Positions 33,709 to 42,672 of a DNA stretch of 64,000 nucleotides are shown here, piece by piece. Source of the DNA: Paenibacillus sp. CF384 (GTDB lineage: Bacteria > Bacillota > Bacilli > Paenibacillales > Paenibacillaceae); assembly GCF_900106745.1 (NCBI RefSeq), contig NZ_FNNV01000001.1, forward strand, positions 62,001 to 126,000, in the 5' to 3' direction. The notes beneath the pieces were generated by a model. The model ran no database searches. It was given only the letters and a program-made list of their open reading frames with translations, and was not told the DNA's origin. How positions within the stretch are numbered: the stretch's first letter is position 1; every line of letters begins with the position of its first letter. A program made the position numbers and the translations under genes.

Positions 33709-34703
33709 AGAAGAACATTCGGATTGCCTTAGGTCAAATGCAAGAGCTGACGCAAGAAACCATGACGTTTGCCAAGCAATTAGGCGTAACGAGCGTTCAG
33801 CTCAACACACCGAATCTTCCTGGCGAACACAGTTGGGATTTCGAGGATTTGGCTGCACTCAAGAAAACCTGCGATGATAATAGATTGTTTCTGGAATCCA
33901 TCGAGAATGTTCCTATCCGCTTCTACGATAAAATCATGCTCGGTTTGCCTGGCAGAGATGAGCAAATCGAGAATTATTGCAGCATTATCCGTCACATGGG
34001 ACGTGCCGGCATCCCGATACTCGGTCACCACTTTATGCCGAACTTTGTTTGGCGGACATCTTCGGAGCCGGGCAGGGGCGGGGCGATGTGCACGGCTTTC
34101 GATCTTGCGGTTGCAGCAAACGGCGTCAACCAGGTGAAATATGCTTCCAACCGCGAGGTGAGAATCCCTGACGAATCGGTCATGTGGGAGCATTATGCTT
34201 ATTTCTTGAAGGCTGTGCTTCCTGTAGCCGAGCAATCAGGCGTGCGGCTTGCCTTACATCCCGACGATCCGCCGGTTGCCATGCTTGACGGAACGGCCAG
34301 ACTTTTCTATATAGTGGAAAATTTCAAGAAAGCGGAATCTATCGCCAATAGCGATGCATGGGGACTGAATTTATGCCTTGGCTGCTGTTCGGAGATGGTC
34401 TACGGAGCCGCTAATGTCATGGAGATGATACGGTATTTCGGCCCGAGGAATAAGATCTTCTACGTTCATTTTCGCGACGTACAGGGCACGATGCCGAAGT
34501 TTCAAGAGTGCTTCCTGGGAGAAGGAAACTATCATCCGGCTGAGGTGTTGCGGGAGCTGAAACAATCGGGATTCACCGGATTCTTAATGGACGATCACGT
34601 GCCCAATGTCATTCATGATTCAGGATGGGGACATCGCGCGCGTGCGCACGCCGTTGGTTATATGCAAGGGCTGTTGAATGCTTTAGAGCTGCTGGAACGG
34701 TAA
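33705..34703 (+). CDS. uxuA: Mannonate dehydratase
   Basis: 332 residues from the ATG at 33705 (CGGAGGG, 6-nt spacing); an in-frame ATG at 33678 lies within the repeated leader. UxuA dehydrates D-mannonate to 2-keto-3-deoxygluconate in glucuronate breakdown. Family blocks are visible: GHHFMPNFVWRT, LALHPDDPP, the metal-ligand region NLCLGCCSEM, FYVHFRDVQG, MDDHVP and GHRARAHAVGYMQGLL. It is shorter than E. coli UxuA (394) but near the compact Firmicute type. Monocistronic with its own terminator. It would complete catabolism of glucuronate released by the locus A enzymes. Confidence 0.92.
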   Translation: MKKNIRIALGQMQELTQETMTFAKQLGVTSVQLNTPNLPGEHSWDFEDLAALKKTCDDNRLFLESIENVPIRFYDKIMLGLPGRDEQIENYCSIIRHMGRAGIPILGHHFMPNFVWRTSSEPGRGGAMCTAFDLAVAANGVNQVKYASNREVRIPDESVMWEHYAYFLKAVLPVAEQSGVRLALHPDDPPVAMLDGTARLFYIVENFKKAESIANSDAWGLNLCLGCCSEMVYGAANVMEMIRYFGPRNKIFYVHFRDVQGTMPKFQECFLGEGNYHPAEVLRELKQSGFTGFLMDDHVPNVIHDSGWGHRARAHAVGYMQGLLNALELLER

Positions 34704-34710
34704 TTCATGA

Positions 34711-34747
34711 CCCTATTCGCCAATCTAGCGGATAGGGTTATTTTTTT
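34711..34747 (+). terminator. Terminator after uxuA
   Basis: CCCTATTCGC/GCGGATAGGG stem (one G-T pair) followed by a long T tract. Confidence 0.92.
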
Positions 34748-34777
34748 ACCGTATTTTAACCGTTTGTTTGGTATACT
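34745..34777 (+). promoter_or_regulatory. Promoter and putative regulator box of the OmpR-type two-component operon
   Basis: TTTACCGTATTTTAAC at 34745-34760, then TGG-TATACT as extended -10 (TATACT at 34772-34777). The same box and spacing recur at 36855 before the membrane protein/PspA genes, suggesting a binding site of the response regulator and autoregulation. Confidence 0.6.
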
Positions 34778-34815
34778 AACCTATTATCTCGGATGAAGCG
34801 GCGGGGAGCGTAAAC

Positions 34816-35496
34816 GTGAATATTCTATTGGCGGAAGATGATAAGAAGCTCGGCAAGCTTGTCAAATATATGTTAGAGAAAAAAGGCGGCTATCACGTCG
34901 ATTGGGTGGAGAACGGGGAGGATGCGCTCGATTACGCCCGTGGATCGGCTTACGATGTGCTCATCCTGGACTGGATGATGCCGTTCATGGATGGTGTGGA
35001 CGTATGCAAACGACTGCGAGGCGAGAATTACGGACAAGCCATCGTCCTTCTGACGGCTAAGGATTCGCTGCAAGATAAAATCTTCGGCCTCGATGCAGGA
35101 GCAGACGATTATCTGACGAAGCCTTTCGAGATGGATGAGCTGCTCGCTCGCCTCCGTGTGCTGGCACGGCGGAATTTTGCTCCGCGGAAGCTGGATATTG
35201 TGACGTTCAGACATTTTACGCTTAATCGTACCTCACATCAGCTATCGCGAGACGGCGAGGAGATTCTGCTTAGCCCGAGGGAATATCAGCTGCTCGATTT
35301 CTTCTTGCAGAACACCGGCAATGTGCTGACGAGAGAGGCGATTCTCAATCGCATCTGGGGGCTCGGCAGTGATGTCTCCTACAAGAACGTCGATGTTACC
35401 GTGAAGATGCTCCGGGACAAACTGGACGATTCCGGTAAGGAGCCGGTCATTCACAGCATCAGGGGGGTAGGCTACCGGTTTGAAATGGACGCATAA
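34816..35496 (+). CDS. OmpR/PhoB-type response regulator
   Basis: 226 residues. The receiver has EDD near the N-terminus, phospho-acceptor D52 in LILDWMMP, T in LLTAKD and K in LTKPFEM. The winged-helix domain (about 130-224) has LSPREYQLLDFF, the NVDVTVKMLRDKL recognition region and GVGYRFEM. The kinase gene overlaps its end by 17 bp. Likely controls its own promoter and the membrane protein-PspA pair through the shared TTTACCGTA box. Confidence 0.93.
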   Translation: MNILLAEDDKKLGKLVKYMLEKKGGYHVDWVENGEDALDYARGSAYDVLILDWMMPFMDGVDVCKRLRGENYGQAIVLLTAKDSLQDKIFGLDAGADDYLTKPFEMDELLARLRVLARRNFAPRKLDIVTFRHFTLNRTSHQLSRDGEEILLSPREYQLLDFFLQNTGNVLTREAILNRIWGLGSDVSYKNVDVTVKMLRDKLDDSGKEPVIHSIRGVGYRFEMDA

Positions 35497-36790
35497 GAAG
35501 GGAAAGAAGCGCGACTTATTCCAATACACGCAAAGGAAGCTCACGGTTACTTATACGTGGCTTATTATCTTGTTTCTGGTGTTATTCTCGATCATCGTAT
35601 CGCTCTTCTTCATCATCATGGCTTACCAAGAGCAGAGCAATTCGCTTCGCACGACCATGTATGCGACCGAGGACGGCCGCGTTGTCGTTCCGGATTTGGA
35701 GAACAGCCGCGGCGATGATTTGTTTTTCTTCTATGTGCTGGATAATCGCGGTCAAGTGCTTGCTCAGAGCGATGCGATACCGGAGCTTAACGACCGCAAT
35801 TTGGAGGAGATCGAAGAGTGGCAGCCGGAAGGGGATACGTTTCGGTTACGCTGGCAGCCGGAACATCAACGACGTTACGGTGATCTTCTGATTCGAACGG
35901 ATGATCGGCTGCTCTTCGTTGGCGCGCATCCGATTATGACGACGAATGGACCGGCGACGATCTTTGCAGCGAAGGATGTCACGTTTTATTGGGATATTCT
36001 CCGGAATCTAATCATCGTGTTCATCATAATTCTTATTCTGTTCATCTTTGCAGCCGTCAAACTCAGTTCGTCTATGTCCAGTAAAGCGATGATTCCGATT
36101 CAACAAACGTTCAAGCAGCAGCAGCAGTTTCTGGCGGATGCATCTCATGAACTGCGGACGCCGCTCAGCATTATGAACACCTCACTCGATGTAATTGAGT
36201 TGGAGAACGAAGATACCATTACGCCGTATTCGAAGGAAGTCGTTTCGGATATGAAGGAAGAGATTGGCCGAATGAGCCGTATGGTGCAGCATTTGCTGTT
36301 GCTCGCAAGGTCCGATGTAGGCTCAGTTGAGTTCGAAATGAGCACTTTCGACATTGCACCTAAGCTCCGCCAATGGGTGCTTGCTTTCGAAGGCGTTGCT
36401 CAGATGAAAAGGATTAAGCTGCGGACGATGCTGCCGGAAACGCTGACCGTGAAAGGCGATCCCGAACGATTGAAGCAGCTGGTCTATATTCTGCTGGATA
36501 ATGCGATCAAATACACGCCTGAAGAAGGGAAGGTCGACGTTGGCCTTGACCCCAACCCAAGGCAGTGGCGGATCATTGTCCGGGACAGCGGAATAGGCAT
36601 TGCCGATGCGGATCAGCCACGCATCTTCGACCGGTTCTACCGGGTCGAGAAGCATCGCTCTCGTGAAGAAGGCAGTGCAGGGCTGGGGCTCGCGATTGCG
36701 AAGCAAATCGTGATTGCCCACCGAGGTTCGGTTGTTCTCGAGAGTTCGCCGGGGAAAGGAAGCACTTTCTCGGTGGAGTTTCCCGTATAG
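35480..36790 (+). CDS. Sensor histidine kinase partner of the OmpR-type regulator
   Basis: 436 residues. TTG at 35480 inside the end of the regulator gene is the only reasonable start ahead of TM1. TM1 is at about 22-50, a short extracytoplasmic domain of about 120 residues follows, TM2 at about 174-198, then HisKA with H223 in DASHELRTP, N box LDNAIKYTP, DSGIGI and GLGLAIAK. No HAMP domain is apparent. Given the PspA-family gene downstream, cell-envelope stress is a plausible signal, as in Lia-type systems, but the kinase is not of the LiaS class. Confidence 0.92.
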   Translation: MKWTHKKGKKRDLFQYTQRKLTVTYTWLIILFLVLFSIIVSLFFIIMAYQEQSNSLRTTMYATEDGRVVVPDLENSRGDDLFFFYVLDNRGQVLAQSDAIPELNDRNLEEIEEWQPEGDTFRLRWQPEHQRRYGDLLIRTDDRLLFVGAHPIMTTNGPATIFAAKDVTFYWDILRNLIIVFIIILILFIFAAVKLSSSMSSKAMIPIQQTFKQQQQFLADASHELRTPLSIMNTSLDVIELENEDTITPYSKEVVSDMKEEIGRMSRMVQHLLLLARSDVGSVEFEMSTFDIAPKLRQWVLAFEGVAQMKRIKLRTMLPETLTVKGDPERLKQLVYILLDNAIKYTPEEGKVDVGLDPNPRQWRIIVRDSGIGIADADQPRIFDRFYRVEKHRSREEGSAGLGLAIAKQIVIAHRGSVVLESSPGKGSTFSVEFPV

Positions 36791-36854
36791 CTTACTATGA
36801 AGACGAGCATCCCTTTCTCTTGGGACGATGAAGAGGAAGGGGATTTTTTTACCC

Positions 36855-36886
36855 TTTACCGTACTTTTACTATTGGCCGATATAGT
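36855..36886 (+). promoter_or_regulatory. Promoter with the TTTACCGTA box upstream of the membrane protein/pspA pair
   Basis: TTTACCGTACTTTTAC at 36855-36870 and TATAGT at 36881-36886; spacing and sequence match the box at 34745. Confidence 0.6.
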
Positions 36887-36931
36887 TGGTCCTGTAGAGA
36901 CAAGATCACTGAGTTGAAAGGATGATTAAGC

Positions 36932-37408
36932 GTGAGACGCGTGAGACCTTGGGTGAAGAATGCGCTGCTGGTAGCCGTCATCGTCGTTGCTGTAGGAGCC
37001 GGCTTAAGTACAATGGCAGGTGGGCATGAAGATGAAGAGATTGTGAGGGTGAGTCAGGAGTTTCATGGCAGGCCTGTAGACAACATGAAGGTTGAGATAA
37101 GAGGTGGAGAGGTCGGGGCTGTGCCGGCTTTACGCGGTGAAGCTATGACTGTGCCAGGACCGCCGCCGGTGCCTGTATTACGAGAGGGCGGTATGCACAT
37201 CGAACGTGGTCATGAACATGGTATCAGTCCGGGCGTAGCGGTAGGCGGAATCATTCTGATTGTCGGACTTTTATTGTTCTGGATAAGCCGGAGAGCCAAG
37301 CGGCCTAGAGTAGCAGATGGGGCGAATGTACTGACAAGCATTCCGTCGGCATCGGACTTCCTGGACCAATGGGAAATGCAGCAAAACCAAACAAAGGAGT
37401 CGAAATAA
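36932..37408 (+). CDS. Small membrane protein preceding PspA
   Basis: 158 residues, GTG start after AAAGGATG. TM1 is at about 8-28; a polar, Pro/Gly- and His-rich extracytoplasmic segment (GHEDEE, PGPPPVPV, ERGHEHG) follows, TM2 is at about 99-119, then a basic stop-transfer RRAKRPR and a cytoplasmic tail. Unrecognised family. It is 1 base away from the pspA start and its tail could recruit PspA to the membrane, as LiaI does for LiaH; this is inference from gene order only. Confidence 0.75.
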   Translation: MRRVRPWVKNALLVAVIVVAVGAGLSTMAGGHEDEEIVRVSQEFHGRPVDNMKVEIRGGEVGAVPALRGEAMTVPGPPPVPVLREGGMHIERGHEHGISPGVAVGGIILIVGLLLFWISRRAKRPRVADGANVLTSIPSASDFLDQWEMQQNQTKESK

Positions 37409-37409
37409 G

Positions 37410-38084
37410 ATGGGAATCTTCAAACGGATCAAAGATGTGTTTCTGGCCGAAACGAACGGACTGATCGATAAGTGCGAGAAGCCGCTCCATATGGTGAATC
37501 AATATATGCGGGAATTTGGCGTCGAGCTTGAGAAGGGGCAGCGAGCGCTGGCGCATCAGCTGTTCATTGAGAAGCGGCAAGCGGTGCTGATTGCGAATGC
37601 GGAGACGGCAGTTGAGAAACGGAGCCGCCAAGCGAGACTTGCGGTCGACCAAGGCGAGGATCAGATCGCGAAGCTGGCGCTGCAGGAGAAGCTGCTGCAG
37701 GAGAAGAAGCTGGCTGTCTACCGCGAGCAGTACGCAACGATCCAGGAACAGACTAACGTGCTGGAAGAGCGCATCGCCCAACTTCTGGTGCAATCGGAGG
37801 AGTACAATCATCGCCGCTTGTTGCTCGAATCCCGGGTTAACGTGGCAAGCTCCCTGAAGGAGCTGAACCAAAGTGTCGTATCGTTTCAGACGGATGGCAT
37901 TGGCAAAGGATTCGCCCGCGCGGAGGAGAAAGTGCTAATGATCGAGGCGGAGCTGGAGGCCATGAATCATTTCAACACGCCGGCCAAACGGTCCGCGCCG
38001 CAGTATCTCGATCCGACGCTAACGGCGGAGATCGAATCATCGCTAGCCGAGTTGAAGCAGCAGCAACCCGTAGCAGAACAATAG
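37410..38084 (+). CDS. pspA: PspA/IM30-family phage-shock protein (LiaH-like)
   Basis: 224 residues, almost wholly coiled coil, beginning MGIFKRIKDVFLAETNGLIDK as in the PspA/IM30/LiaH family. These ESCRT-III-related proteins oligomerise on stressed membranes and limit proton leakage. Ribosome site AAAGGAG with 10-nt spacing. It lies in an operon with the membrane protein, downstream of a two-component system whose promoter shares a sequence box. A terminator follows. Confidence 0.92.
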   Translation: MGIFKRIKDVFLAETNGLIDKCEKPLHMVNQYMREFGVELEKGQRALAHQLFIEKRQAVLIANAETAVEKRSRQARLAVDQGEDQIAKLALQEKLLQEKKLAVYREQYATIQEQTNVLEERIAQLLVQSEEYNHRRLLLESRVNVASSLKELNQSVVSFQTDGIGKGFARAEEKVLMIEAELEAMNHFNTPAKRSAPQYLDPTLTAEIESSLAELKQQQPVAEQ

Positions 38085-38094
38085 CGTACAAGGA

Positions 38095-38128
38095 AGCAAT
38101 GAGCCATTACCGGCTCATTGCTTTTTTG
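38095..38128 (+). terminator. Terminator after pspA
   Basis: 11-bp stem AGCAATGAGCC/GGCTCATTGCT followed by a T tract. Confidence 0.92.
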
Positions 38129-38239
38129 TTGTCTCGCGATCTATGAATAACTGCATCATTCGCATAAAATGTGCGCTCTTACTATCTCGGCTATGGTGAT
38201 TCTTTCATAGATTACTATAAAGGGAAGAGGTGCAAAGGC

Positions 38240-39430
38240 ATGGCGAAAGTCGGCGTAGTGATGCCGGTTTATTATCAGAACGAAACTTACATCCGAAAGG
38301 CGATTCAAACCGTACGTAATCAACAATATCGAAGTTTTACATTTCTGATTGTTATCGATGGGGCGCCAGAGCTGCTGCCGCTTATTCAAGAGTGCACCGC
38401 GGGAGATCCCCGGGTAACAATCGTTTCCTATCCGCTTAATCAAGGGGTCGCGTTTGCACTGAATTACGGCTTCGAAATCTTAATGGACCAAGGGTACGAT
38501 TACTTGACCTGGGTATCGACGGACAACATCTATTACAGGCAATTCTTAGGCACATTAGTTAACGAATTAGATCGTGCGGGTCCTAATGTGGGCATCGTGT
38601 ACAGCAGCTTCAATCAAATATTCGAAAATGGCGAGCCCGCTCATACGCCGGAATTTCTCCGTACGCTGCGCAATTGGCAGAATCGTCCCAAGGAAGCACT
38701 GCTCGATGGCTGCATTATCGGGCCTTCGTTTATTCACCGCGCGGAGCATTGCCGTCTCGTAGACGGATATCGGTTTAAATATATTCAAGACTATGATTAT
38801 TGGTTGCGAATGACCGATTACTGCGATATCAAGTACGTGCCGATCGAGCTGATGGATTATCGGATTAATTCTCCGTTCAGCTTATCTACTCACATCGCAA
38901 ACGATATTTCGAAGCACCGCTTATGCTGGAATGAGGTCCACAGGTCTCATTATGAAACGCGCCAGAGACGAAGCATACCGCTCTTATTTAGCGCATTGTT
39001 CATTGTGAAACCTGGCGAAGTCGCTCGCGCGCATACGGCGATTGGTAACATCATCGACCAGTACGAAACCAACTTCGAGCTGATCATCGTCAGTCTAACG
39101 ACGCAAAGAGAAATCGAAGAAATTATAGAATTGTTTCATGACTCTCGTATTCGAATCTTTTATTATGTTAACCATTCGATTAACTACGCCTTGCACAAGG
39201 CGCTTGGGAAAGCAAAGGCGGAGTGGTGCATTATTTTCGACAGCGAGCATGCGCCTGCAGATGTTACATTTATTCGGACCCTGAAAGAATCGAACCTTAT
39301 GGATGCGCAATCGACATCATCCGTCATTAACTACAACGGGGATATCACTTCATCGAGAACGATCGCTTATTTATATCAGACGATGACCGTTCGCTCGAGG
39401 ATGCAGGCGTTTATACAAGCATCGTTATAA
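38240..39430 (+). CDS. Family 2 glycosyltransferase
   Basis: 396 residues from the ATG at 38240 (GGGAAGAGG, 9-nt spacing); a GTG at 38171 is in frame but lacks a ribosome site. The N-terminal GT-A domain (about 4-250) has VVMPVYYQNETYIRKAI, LIVIDGAP, NQGVAFALNYGFE and WVSTDN in the place of the DxD metal motif. The last 150 residues look like a second, degenerate GT-A half (YETNFELIIVS, HALGKAKAEWCIIFDSEH). Cytosolic face, no membrane helix. Acceptor unknown; cell-surface polysaccharide or glycoprotein decoration is the usual role. Single gene between two terminators. Confidence 0.82.
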   Translation: MAKVGVVMPVYYQNETYIRKAIQTVRNQQYRSFTFLIVIDGAPELLPLIQECTAGDPRVTIVSYPLNQGVAFALNYGFEILMDQGYDYLTWVSTDNIYYRQFLGTLVNELDRAGPNVGIVYSSFNQIFENGEPAHTPEFLRTLRNWQNRPKEALLDGCIIGPSFIHRAEHCRLVDGYRFKYIQDYDYWLRMTDYCDIKYVPIELMDYRINSPFSLSTHIANDISKHRLCWNEVHRSHYETRQRRSIPLLFSALFIVKPGEVARAHTAIGNIIDQYETNFELIIVSLTTQREIEEIIELFHDSRIRIFYYVNHSINYALHKALGKAKAEWCIIFDSEHAPADVTFIRTLKESNLMDAQSTSSVINYNGDITSSRTIAYLYQTMTVRSRMQAFIQASL

Positions 39431-39476
39431 AAGGACTGCAGAAAAAAAGAGTAGTCATGAAATTTACACTTTACAC

Positions 39477-39512
39477 AAAACCACCGAAATCAGGATAGAT
39501 TTCGGTGGTTTT
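39477..39512 (+). terminator. Terminator after the glycosyltransferase
   Basis: 15-bp perfect stem AAAACCACCGAAATC/GATTTCGGTGGTTTT; the T-rich 3' arm suits both directions. Confidence 0.9.
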
Positions 39513-39603
39513 GCCATTTTCTTGGAGATTTATAGCGGTCGTTTTACAATTCCTTAGGCTTGATTTAACGCAGTAGAAACATCTGCTCATTAATCTATAC
39601 ATA

Positions 39604-39633
39604 TGGGAACGTTCCCATGTGGGAACGGTCTCA
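39604..39633. promoter_or_regulatory. Tandem LacI-family operators
   Basis: TGGGAACGTTCCCA (39604-39617) is a perfect 14-bp palindrome centred on CG, as LacI-family operators are. It is followed 2 bp later by the imperfect copy TGGGAACGGTCTCA (39620-39633); centres are 16 bp apart. Located directly before the LacI-family gene and its operon, implying autoregulation. Confidence 0.82.
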
Positions 39634-39655
39634 CAGCAGTGAAGGGGAGTGCAGC

Positions 39656-40666
39656 GTGGATAATCCGACCATCAAAGAAATCGCCCGGCGAGCCGGGGTG
39701 TCCAAATCTACCGTTTCGCGGATTATTTCCGGGAAGGGATATTCCAGTCCGGAAGCGCGAGATAAGGTGCTGGGGCTGATCGAGGAATTGCAATATAAAC
39801 CGAATGCAGTCGCACGGGCTATGGTATCGCAAAGAACGCATAACATTGGGCTGCTCTTGTATAGACGAGATCATCCCATTGCTTCGCATCCCTTCTATGG
39901 CAAAATCGTCGATGCCGTCTTGTTGGAATCAGCACGATTGAACTATTCGATCTTCGTGACAACGGATCACGATATGTCGTATCGCTCGGCCGACTTCATG
40001 ATCGAGAAACGGGTGGATGGGCTCATTCTGATCAGCCGGCTGCAGCAGAACGTCATTGATCATATCACGAATTTCGGTATCCCGTTTGTAATGGTGAACG
40101 GTTCGACAGATGTCGATGGTGTCATCCACATCGTGAATCAAGACGAAGAAGGCGGCAGGATGGTCGCCGAGCACTTGACACAGACCGGTCATGAACGAAT
40201 ATTCGTCATTGCGGGTCCTCAGAGTCATCGCAGTCATCATTTACGCTTGAAAGGATTCATGACTTCGATTAGGCAGGCCGGTATTCAAGAAACAGATGCG
40301 GCGATTGAATCCGCGGCAACCTCGACCTTCGGCGAAGGATACGAGATCATGAGCCGACAATGGGGTCAATTTCAGGAAGACGGGTATACGGCGCTCTTCG
40401 CCACGAATGACATGCTCGCTATCGGCGCGATGAAATTCCTGCTTGAGCAGTCCGTGCGAATTCCCGAGCAAGTGTCTGTAATTGGATTCGATGACGTGGA
40501 TTTCGCGACCATGTTCTCGCCATCCTTGACGACAGTCAAGGTAGATACGGGGGAGATGGGCACCCAGGCTGTCCGGCTCCTAGACCAACTGATACGGCAA
40601 GAACTAAACATTGAACAACCTAGGCAGTTGACCCCGCGGCTGATTATCAGACAGTCAACCAAATAA
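39656..40666 (+). CDS. LacI-family transcriptional regulator
   Basis: 336 residues. GTG at 39656 is chosen because AAGGGGAG (39642-39649) precedes it by 6 nt; the upstream ATG at 39617 lies in the operator. The HTH (IKEIARRAGVSKSTVSRI) and hinge (KPNAVARAMVSQRT) are followed by a periplasmic-binding-protein-like effector domain ending GFDDVDFATMFSPSLTTV. First gene of a probable operon with an ABC importer and a glycerophosphodiesterase; it likely represses the operon through the tandem operators until the imported substrate or a product binds. Confidence 0.93.
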   Translation: MDNPTIKEIARRAGVSKSTVSRIISGKGYSSPEARDKVLGLIEELQYKPNAVARAMVSQRTHNIGLLLYRRDHPIASHPFYGKIVDAVLLESARLNYSIFVTTDHDMSYRSADFMIEKRVDGLILISRLQQNVIDHITNFGIPFVMVNGSTDVDGVIHIVNQDEEGGRMVAEHLTQTGHERIFVIAGPQSHRSHHLRLKGFMTSIRQAGIQETDAAIESAATSTFGEGYEIMSRQWGQFQEDGYTALFATNDMLAIGAMKFLLEQSVRIPEQVSVIGFDDVDFATMFSPSLTTVKVDTGEMGTQAVRLLDQLIRQELNIEQPRQLTPRLIIRQSTK

Positions 40667-40701
40667 CCAGCTATCCATTCTGAAAGGAGCGATAACCCTT
40701 C

Positions 40702-41526
40702 ATGCGTTGGTATTTCAAGGCACTTGGAACACGAAAAATCATTGAATTCATTGTGCTAGTCATCTTCGTTATCTTCTTTCTGGGACCGCTGCTGAACTTG
40801 GCCATTCTCGCCTTCACCGGAAAATGGAACTATCCGGACGTTATTCCGCATCAATGGTCCATGAAATGGTGGGCTTTCGTCTTCAAACAGGAGGACATCC
40901 CGCAATCCATCGGTTTATCCTTCTTGATCGCTTCCATTGTAACCGGACTGTCCATCGTACTATGTATCCCGGCAGCATATGCGTTCGCACGCATTCGCTT
41001 CCCGTTCAGTCGTTTCTTCTTATTCTCGTTTCTGCTGACCCATGCATTTCCTAAGATGGGGCTGTATGTCTCCATCGCGGTGCTTTTCTATAAGCTCGGC
41101 TTGATGAATACGCTGCTTGGCGTTGTCCTGATCCATATGATTAACGTGCTCATGTTCATGACTTGGATTCCGACCGCCGCCTTCCGGAATGTTCATCAAG
41201 CGCAGGAAGAATCAGCGAGAGACGTGGGAGCCGGACCGATTCGGGTATTTGTCAAAATCACCTTGCCAATGGCATTGCCCGGCATCATCGTCGCCTCGAT
41301 CTTCACATTCCTTAACTCGCTCGATGAAGCGCAGGGCACGTTCCTGGTCGGTATTCCGAATTACAAAACGATGCCGATTGTCATGTATTCCATAATCAGC
41401 GATTATCCGGCATACGCCGGCGCGGTGTTTTCCATCATTCTGACCGCGCCGACAATCATTCTGCTGCTCGCCGCCAAACGATTCGTAAGCGCGGATGTCA
41501 TGTCCAGCGGGTTTACGTTGAAATAA
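40702..41526 (+). CDS. ABC importer permease (PotC/UgpE-like)
   Basis: 274 residues with six helices. The EAA loop ESARDVGAGPIRVFVKITLP is of the polyamine/iron/phosphonate-type subfamily rather than the LplB type. GAAAGGAG lies about 14 nt before the ATG. Pairs with the permease at 43872. Confidence 0.9.
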   Translation: MRWYFKALGTRKIIEFIVLVIFVIFFLGPLLNLAILAFTGKWNYPDVIPHQWSMKWWAFVFKQEDIPQSIGLSFLIASIVTGLSIVLCIPAAYAFARIRFPFSRFFLFSFLLTHAFPKMGLYVSIAVLFYKLGLMNTLLGVVLIHMINVLMFMTWIPTAAFRNVHQAQEESARDVGAGPIRVFVKITLPMALPGIIVASIFTFLNSLDEAQGTFLVGIPNYKTMPIVMYSIISDYPAYAGAVFSIILTAPTIILLLAAKRFVSADVMSSGFTLK

Positions 41527-41559
41527 CCAAGCAAATATCGCGTGACTTAGGAGGCCGTA

Positions 41560-42600
41560 ATGAATATGGTTCAGATCCAACTCTCCGTTCAACAATTGTC
41601 CAAACGTTACCACACCGGTGAAGGTGTAACCTCAATCTCGCTTGATGTGCGAAAAGGTGAACTCGTTACGCTGCTTGGTCCTTCCGGCTGCGGTAAAACA
41701 ACGGTGCTGCGCAGCATCGGAGGGTTTCTCGAACCGGACTCCGGCGATATTCTCATCGAAGGCGTGAGCGTGCTCAAGTCACCGCCGGAGAAACGTCCGA
41801 CTTCGATGGTGTTTCAAAGCTACAATCTATGGCCGCATATGACAGTGTTCGATAACCTGGCATTCGGTCTTAAAATACGCAAGATGAAGAAGGCTGACAT
41901 CCGCAAGGCGGTCGAAGACGTTCTGAAGCTTGTTCGCCTGCCGGACGCCGAGAACAAATATCCCGGTCAGCTATCGGGAGGACAGCAGCAGCGGATCGCG
42001 CTTGCCAGGTCCTTACTGTTGAAGCCCGCCGTTCTTCTGCTCGATGAGCCGTTCTCTGCACTGGATGCTAAGCTTCGGCACGAGATGCGGGAGGAGCTGC
42101 GCGAGATTCAGGCAGAGACCGGACTCACGATGGTATTCGTCACGCATGACCAGGAAGAGGCGTTGTCGATATCCGACCGAATCGTCGTCATGAATCATGG
42201 CAAAATCGAACAAATCGCTTCCCCGCAAGAGATATACGATCAGCCTAGCTCCCTGTATGTCGCGCAATTTATCGGCAAAATGAACTTTTTGAAAGGGGTG
42301 ATTTCCGAAGGCCAAGTCACGGTAGGGAAGTTGAGGTTTTCAAATTCGAAATCGTTGTCCGGCGGGGGATGGCTGGCAATCCGGCCTGAAGATGTCATCA
42401 TGTCGAACCAAGAAGAAGAGGGTTTACCCGGCATCGTTAAACAGATTATGGTTCTAGGCCACTATGCCGAAGTATCGATTCAATTACAGGAATACGGCGT
42501 TATTCGGGCTTTTCAACCGCGTGATGCCGTGAAGGAGCTTCATTCCGGTGACCGGATTTATGTCGGCTTCAAGAAAGTCATCACGTATCCGGAAGTCTAA
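41560..42600 (+). CDS. ABC importer ATPase (PotA/UgpC-type)
   Basis: 346 residues. Walker A GPSGCGKTT, signature LSGGQQQR, Walker B VLLLDEPFSALD and switch VTHDQEEA are followed by a C-terminal TOBE/OB domain (about 240-346). Ribosome site TTAGGAGG. It powers the importer formed with the adjacent permeases and binding protein. Unlike the two sugar loci in the window, this operon carries its own ATPase. Confidence 0.93.
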   Translation: MNMVQIQLSVQQLSKRYHTGEGVTSISLDVRKGELVTLLGPSGCGKTTVLRSIGGFLEPDSGDILIEGVSVLKSPPEKRPTSMVFQSYNLWPHMTVFDNLAFGLKIRKMKKADIRKAVEDVLKLVRLPDAENKYPGQLSGGQQQRIALARSLLLKPAVLLLDEPFSALDAKLRHEMREELREIQAETGLTMVFVTHDQEEALSISDRIVVMNHGKIEQIASPQEIYDQPSSLYVAQFIGKMNFLKGVISEGQVTVGKLRFSNSKSLSGGGWLAIRPEDVIMSNQEEEGLPGIVKQIMVLGHYAEVSIQLQEYGVIRAFQPRDAVKELHSGDRIYVGFKKVITYPEV

Positions 42601-42672
42601 TCGAATCGAATGGAGTTTCAAGCGAGTCTCAAGCGAGATCCCACAAACCCAATGCCAAGGAGGCAATTAATC

